Shown piece after piece: positions 59,487 through 64,000 of a DNA stretch of 64,000 nucleotides. Numbering within the stretch: the stretch's first letter is position 1; each line of letters starts with the position of its first letter. A model generated the notes under the pieces. The model saw only the letters and a list, made by a program, of their open reading frames with translations. It did no database searches and was not told the origin of the DNA. A program made the translations under genes and the position numbers. The stretch lies in assembly GCF_035222375.1 (NCBI RefSeq), contig NC_085891.1, positions 186,001-250,000 on the forward strand. Reading direction: 5' to 3'. This DNA comes from Podospora pseudocomata (taxonomy: Eukaryota > Ascomycota > Sordariomycetes > Sordariales > Podosporaceae).

Positions 59487-60710
59487 TCACCAACCACAGT
59501 GCGGGCATGGCTCGTTGGTGTACGTCGCATTGGCCAAACAGATCTCAGTCCCACTGTCTTCTTTCTTGCTTCCTCTGCCTGATTCGGCTTCCGCATGTTC
59601 TTGATCCTCCTCTTCCGGCTCCTGCATGACGACACGGGCGTCTCCTTGTTCTTGCCCTCCAGCTTCCTCCTCTTCTTGATCCTCCTCGCTGACGACCCAG
59701 CCGTCAATCTCCCAGTATCCTGCCTCTTCAGTTTGTTCCTCGTCTTGCTTCAGCCACTCGCGTTCTTGCTCTTCCTCCCGCAGTATCGCCATGACCGCAC
59801 GAGCGTCGTCTTTCATGCGTTCTGGCTCTTCAAAATCTGGTGCCAAAAGTGCGAGCGGATCAAGCTGGCGGTAGAATTGTTGCCACATAATTCCGAGTTC
59901 GCTGCTCGACAAAATGTTGTGATACACCCCCGTGCGAGGAAAACTCAACACTCGGGCTTCGAGCGCATGATCCTCGTTGTTCTTTGCGTTTTTCGTGAGC
60001 CTCTTCATGGCTGAGCCGAGTTCGGAGCCAGCTGCCTTGAGAACTTCTGTTGTTGTTTGGTCTAGCCAGTCCTGGTTGGGGACTCTGCCGCTGAACTGGT
60101 CCCGGAACCTTGACAGATTCTCTGTCATGTTTTGACACGCCCTAGATCGGGCTACGGCGGATTCATTGTTTGGAGCGGCCACAGCTTCCTTGCCAGCGAA
60201 AGATGTGGCGGACTTGGCGCATTTCCTCGCCGTAGATTGGTGGCAGAGGTAGAAGGTGTTCTTTGAGAGTGTTGCGATAGGTCTTGCTGGCGGCAGCGAT
60301 GCTCGGGCGGGCTAGGTGGTTGTAAAGCGGTACGAGTCTGTTGCTCTCGTACGCCGGCGGAGTGTCTTCATTGTCGATTTCGCTGCAGCGGCAGTCGCAG
60401 GCGTTTGGGTAGTGGCAGTGGAACTGGCAGTCCTGCTGGTGGGTGTTTTTCCCGCAGCCGCAATCACAAGGGAAGTGGAATTGGCAACCGCAGCCAGGCT
60501 CGTAATCATCATCATCATTCTCAGGTTGTCATCATCATCCTCGTCGAGTTCGTCGTCGTCATCCGCCTCCTCCTCATCATCCTCGGATTCGGCGTCATGA
60601 TGGTGGGGAGCATTGTAGCTCTGGAAAGCTGTGTATGCTGGGGGCCTGTCATACGAAGGAGGGGCCCCAAGTTTCTCCTTCACCCCGCGGAGAGCGACGC
60701 TGTGATCCAT
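59487..60710 (-). CDS. Cys-x-Cys-rich protein with PPxY motifs, unknown function; frame unresolved near 60520
   Basis: Reading on the minus strand from the ATG at 60710: a proline/tyrosine segment with PPSYDRPPAY, then a long Asp/Glu run to about 60520. There the frame changes to one that reads YEPGCGCQFHFPCDCGC, DCQFHCHYPNACDCRC, then PPAYESNRLVPLYNH and a helical region to 60194. A 52-bp GC-AG intron (60193-60142, CTG|GCAAGG..CTAG, phase 2) then joins FRW to ACQNMTENLSRFRDQF and the chain continues to the stop at 59487, ending CPHCGW. The intron model gives an uninterrupted helical region (about 150 residues), then an acidic Glu/Gln tail. The frame change near 60520 has no good intron; it may be a one-base deletion, a sequence error or an unusual splice. 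The Cys pattern suggests metal binding (inference). No known family. Confidence 0.5.
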
Positions 60711-60780
60711 TGGTTCTTCTATATATCTATGTTAGTAAACGGGTTCGTAAACCCAACTGAATATCCACAAGCGGTAATCC

Positions 60781-61048
60781 TATCGTCTACCATACATTTG
60801 ATTGGCGTTTGTAAACGTGATCAATTGGCATTCATAGACGCTGTTTTAACGTCTGTACACGCAATTAAGTGTCGTTTACAAACGCATTTTTTCACGTTTT
60901 AGAAACGCTGTCTTGACATTTGACGTTTGAACACGCGATCAAGTGTTCTTTACAAACACATCTGTTGACGTTTAGAAACGCAGTTTTGACGTTGGTAAGC
61001 GGACATTCACAAACTATCCATCGTCTACAAACGCATCTGTAACGTGTG
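60781..61048. repeat. Degenerate tandem repeat, about four units of 55-76 bp, with GTTTACAAAC palindromes
   Basis: Units begin at about 60781, 60836, 60901 and 60973. The last three share AGACGC/AGAAACGC, a TTTTAACG/TCTTGACA/TTTTGACG block, and TTTACAAACGCA or CTACAAACGCA; ATCAATTGG, AATTAAGTG and ATCAAGTG are successive variants of one block. Several sites are perfect or near palindromes (GTTTGTAAAC, GTTTACAAAC). The repeat lies upstream of the minus-strand Cys-rich gene, 70-340 bp before its ATG. Confidence 0.75.
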
Positions 61049-61107
61049 TAAACGACAAGCTGTTGACTGAAAAGCAAAAGCAAACACTCGATACTTACAG
61101 TTGATAA
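61049..61107. other. Spacer between repeats
   Basis: Short AT-rich sequence joining the degenerate repeat to the GATGGT satellite. No feature seen. Confidence 0.4.
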
Positions 61108-61178
61108 ATGGTGATGGTGATGATGGTGATGGTGATGATGGTGATGGTGATGATGGTGATGGTGATGATGGTGATGGG
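61108..61178. repeat. 15-bp (GATGGTGATGATGGT)n microsatellite
   Basis: About five tandem copies of GATGGTGATGATGGT, uninterrupted. It may be intergenic or in a leader or intron; in the other strand it reads His/Ser/Pro-like. Confidence 0.88.
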
Positions 61179-61314
61179 TGAGGGAGAAAAAAAGAAAAGG
61201 TCAGAGTGCACAGGAAGACGGTTGATATAGATTCAGATTTTAGGTTGTGCCCTAGTGGCAAGAAAAAAAGACCACTTTCAAAAGTTCGGTTGGGTATCAT
61301 GTGGGTGTAAAAAT

Positions 61315-61715
61315 TCAAAAACTGGAAATGGCCTCCATCGTGGTAACTCCTAAAACACCCATATTTCCACCATGACCTTCCCTCACGACCTCTCTCAACA
61401 CCTCGCGCTTCCGAAACTTGAACTGGTCCTCGTTGAGCTTGCACTGCTTCGTCTCGTCCATATTGAACCTAGCCCCTGGGCTTCTTGATATGTTGTTCGC
61501 GTGGGACCCGGTAGGCTCACGGCTTGCAGCTTCTCCAATCCCGACTTGAAGGCACTGTTGATGGCCACTCTGAGGCCCGAGATGAAGGGGTTGTGTGCAC
61601 GGTGTTGGTGCTGTTCTGCTAGTTGGTAGTCGGCGGGGTGGGAAACGTGGTGATGAACTCGCTCAAGACGCTCCATGTCGTCGAGCATCATGTGGTAGTA
61701 CTCTTCATCCTCCAT
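61315..61715 (-). CDS. Small unrecognised His-rich protein (two-exon model)
   Basis: Model in transcript order: exons 61715-61521 and 61443-61315, intron 77 bp (GTGAGC..GCAG, phase 0); 107 residues. The first exon reads MEDEEYYHMMLDDMERLERVHHHVSHPADYQLAEQ..., acidic then His-rich, with a helical end (FKSGLEKLQA). The second supplies CKLNEDQFKFRKREVLREVV, a charged helix. The intron has a good donor but no clear branch site. Without splicing the first frame runs on to a stop near 61395. No signal peptide, membrane segment or known domain. Function unknown; the gene itself is uncertain. Confidence 0.38.
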
Positions 61716-62613
61716 TATGCGGTGGTGGATATGATGGTGTCCCTGATTGTCACATGTCAGGATTAGGGCTGTGGTATTGTTTTACTTCATGGCTGAATAC
61801 ACATACACTGTGTGGAGAAAACAAACTCGGAAGCTTTGGGTGGAAGAACTCAAGTCAGAGTTCGATGGTGTGTCTGAACACTTCAAGATGATGGCTCTTG
61901 TGAACTTTGACAGCTTGACCGTCGGTAAAGTTTGATGTGATGCGATGGTGAATCGTTGGTGATAAAAACGCTTTGGAAGGCCATTTATTCCCTCAGAGGG
62001 GACATGGAGTTGGGATTTATATGACACATTGTGATTCTCTTGTTCATATTGAAGTTGCAGCCCAAACGCGTCAATCGCACCACCATTGCTGTGTGGCCAG
62101 TTGTACTGAGCTGGGGACTGCCGTAGTCGTATGATTTTGGCTCAATAGAGTTGGTGCCATTGGCTGCACCAACCACAGCCACCCAGACACCTCCCCAGTT
62201 GTCGGTCCACTACAGAGCAGTGCATCCTGATGACATTGAGCCCAGACTTTGGCATTGGGCCACCGGGCGAAACCGGGCTAGCATGGTCCAAATATTTGTC
62301 GTGATTCGAGAATCCCCACAGTTGGTAGCTAGACACCTCTTGCGCTATCAATAAAATGACATTCAAAATAACAAAGGAAAGGGTATATAATAACCTAGAA
62401 TGATAAAAGACGCAAGCGAGTGCTGGGCTCGGTCCCACCCCTTCTTCACCTCCCACCTCTCAGCCCATTGCAAGGCTGTTGGCCCTCCCACGCTGGCAAA
62501 GGAAAAAACAAAGGAAAAAAAAACAGTATTACACAAGTGACTCATGAATTATCATTATCTCGTGCTCCACCACCCTAAACTCTCCCTTCTTCTTTACACC
62601 GTGGCTTGGCCCT
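61716..62613. other. Intergenic region
   Basis: No supported gene. The frame 61747-61935 (+) and others are short and motif-free. Poly-A/T runs lie near 62500-62525. Confidence 0.45.
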
Positions 62614-64000
62614 TCACAGTTCATCATGGCCCTGAACCTTCTCCTTGACCGCTTCGGTCGCTTCGCTCGCAACACTTGCCACCTTCTCACCGACGCTTCT
62701 GACCTTCTCGCCGGCCTCACCGACCACTTCGTTAGCGGCGCTGGCGGCTGAGCCAACAACGTTGGTGCCGGTGGCATAAGCAGCATTCAGCCTGGACACC
62801 ACGCTTTCCGAGAATGTTGGTTCCTTGCCGACCAAAAGTTCAGACACGAGCGCGCTCACGGCCTCATAGCGTTGAGCAGCCGCATCACTGGCCACAGCAG
62901 CGGCACTCGTTACTGACCCCGCCCCTTCACCAGCTGCCGCCGAGGCAGAAGAAGCGTACTCGCCAACGCCGCTGTAGAAAGCTTCGTACCATGGAGTAGG
63001 GGCTGGAGCACCATAGACCTGTATGCTGATCTTGGTGACAATGACATCCCAGCCATCAGCCACGTAGTCAGCTGCAGCACCAGCTTGCTCGTATCCGGCG
63101 GCAGCCGCAGAAGAGATGTTCTCGCCGGCAACCGATGCGGCGGAGGAAACTCCTGCACTGGCAGCAGCCGCAATAGAGGATGCACCTGACCCAATGACAG
63201 AAGCAGCAGAGGCACCAGACTCGCTTGCCGCCGACGCAGCAGAAGCGGCAGCCACACTAGCTGCCGAAGCGGCAGAAGCAGCCGACTCGCTGGCCACTGA
63301 AGCGGCCGAAGAAGCAGACTCGCCAACGGCGGCGGCAGCAGCAGCCGCGGACTCGCTGGCGACCGAAGCAAGCGAAGAAGCAGTACCGGCAAGATCAGTC
63401 GGTGTAGGGGTGGCCGTCATGGAGCTCACGGCTGCGCTGGCTGCCGACAAAAACTCGGAATACCTGGCATGCGCGAGGCCGAGACCGGCGTAGTAATTGT
63501 GCCGGGCGTTGTCCAGAAGCTTGTTGACATGTTCAGCTGGGGTGGAAGGTGTTGGGGTGGCCAGACCAGCTGCAATCTTGGCACTTTCGTACTGCTCCAG
63601 CGCCCAAGACCGGCCCTGTTCGAGGCGTTCCGAGGCAATGGACTCGATACGAGCCCAATCGACACTGGGCACGGGGACAGTCGGAATGGCGACCGTGGGC
63701 ATGATGTTCTTCTTCGTCTTGGTTGGTGTCCCGCGCAACTGAGTCGACACAGCCTCGAGCGCAACGTCCATCCGAGAGCTTGCTGAGGCCATGGCCTTGT
63801 TGTAAGCAGACGTCACCGAGGCGAGCATCTGTTGATGAGCAGGAAGGGGAGTGCCGTGGATCTGGGCTGAGACAGCCGACAATGCCTCGGAATATTGTGC
63901 GTTGGCACGAGACATGGCTGCGGAGTAGACCGATCTCAATTCGTCTTGCATTACCTGAATGGCACCGGACATGTCCTCCTCGTCATCCTCCTCGTCATCG
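62614..64000 (-). CDS. Ala/Ser-rich repeat protein, 5' end beyond the window
   Basis: An open frame runs from the window edge to a stop at 62614 with no intron. There is an ATG at 63972, but the frame stays open upstream (DDEEDDEEDM), so the true start probably lies outside. The visible chain (about 460 residues) has two or three blocks of the type AxYSEALSAVSAQIHGTP / AYNKAMASASSRMDVALEAVSTQLRGTP, then a region of about 95 residues that is nearly all Ala and Ser with Val/Glu (SAASVASESAASAAS), a QVYGAPAPTPWYEAFY block, and a C-terminal VRSVGEKVASVASEATEAVKEK helix. The heptad-like spacing suggests long helices. I recall similar fungal proteins, variously annotated and of unknown function. 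No membrane helix visible in this part. Confidence 0.75.
   Translation of the reverse strand, partial: DDEEDDEEDMSGAIQVMQDELRSVYSAAMSRANAQYSEALSAVSAQIHGTPLPAHQQMLASVTSAYNKAMASASSRMDVALEAVSTQLRGTPTKTKKNIMPTVAIPTVPVPSVDWARIESIASERLEQGRSWALEQYESAKIAAGLATPTPSTPAEHVNKLLDNARHNYYAGLGLAHARYSEFLSAASAAVSSMTATPTPTDLAGTASSLASVASESAAAAAAAVGESASSAASVASESAASAASAASVAAASAASAASESGASAASVIGSGASSIAAAASAGVSSAASVAGENISSAAAAGYEQAGAAADYVADGWDVIVTKISIQVYGAPAPTPWYEAFYSGVGEYASSASAAAGEGAGSVTSAAAVASDAAAQRYEAVSALVSELLVGKEPTFSESVVSRLNAAYATGTNVVGSAASAANEVVGEAGEKVRSVGEKVASVASEATEAVKEKVQGHDEL

Noticed and set aside
60781-61048. The degenerate repeat as a CRISPR array
   Set aside because: Units are diverged along their whole length with no constant repeat and unique spacers; this is a eukaryotic sequence.
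1-64000. tRNA genes, rRNA, CRISPR arrays, transposase or reverse-transcriptase genes
   Set aside because: I looked for cloverleaf/B-box-type sequences, spacer arrays and catalytic motifs while reading; none was convincing, though weak or decayed copies could be missed by eye.

Overview
This 64 kb window is nuclear DNA of a filamentous ascomycete (Pezizomycotina, most probably Sordariomycetes, perhaps Sordariales). The evidence is many short introns of about 44-77 bp with CTAAC-like branch sites, compact multi-exon genes on both strands, 0.3-3.9 kb intergenic spacers, and typical fungal families (Zn2Cys6 regulator, S8 subtilase, calpain, BIM1-like copper protein, ferric reductase, AA7-type FAD oxidase). 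I saw no CRISPR array, rRNA, confident tRNA or intact transposon. All assignments come from reading motifs by eye; no database was searched.

Layout. 1-11 kb: a Zn2Cys6 regulator whose zinc cluster is split by a GC-AG intron (+), a membrane-anchored pepsin-fold protein that has lost both catalytic aspartates (+), a small hydrophobic protein (+) and a calpain-like cysteine protease (-). 11-14.8 kb: a gene-poor stretch with simple repeats. 14.8-27.5 kb: a class-I glutamine amidotransferase (-), ribosomal protein eS7 (-) divergent from a DUF7704-like membrane protein (+), an ADH6-like zinc alcohol dehydrogenase (+), dynactin p62 (-), a DUF8004-like protein (+) and a mitochondrial BolA3-like protein (-). 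30-38 kb: a secreted subtilisin (+) and a secreted collagen-like/Asp-rich protein (+).

38.8-50.5 kb: a multi-pass membrane protein (+), an EXPERA-like protein (-), a small GPI-type protein (-), a BIM1/X325-like copper-binding GPI protein (-), a ferric/cupric reductase (+), and an arginyl-tRNA synthetase with a possible mitochondrial presequence and a 7-nt last exon (+). The BIM1-like protein and the reductase are neighbours and could act together in surface metal acquisition (inference). 53.6-58.2 kb: a cytochrome P450 with a long C-terminal tail and a bicovalent-flavin oxidase (both +), a possible small oxidative pair.

58.5-64 kb: a run of unrecognised genes. They include a protein with a Cys-x-Cys-rich segment and PPxY motifs whose upstream DNA is a degenerate 65-76 bp tandem repeat carrying GTTTACAAAC palindromes, two other small orphans with uncertain splicing, and an Ala/Ser-rich repeat protein running off the right edge. 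This is the part of the window most likely to hold undescribed biology.
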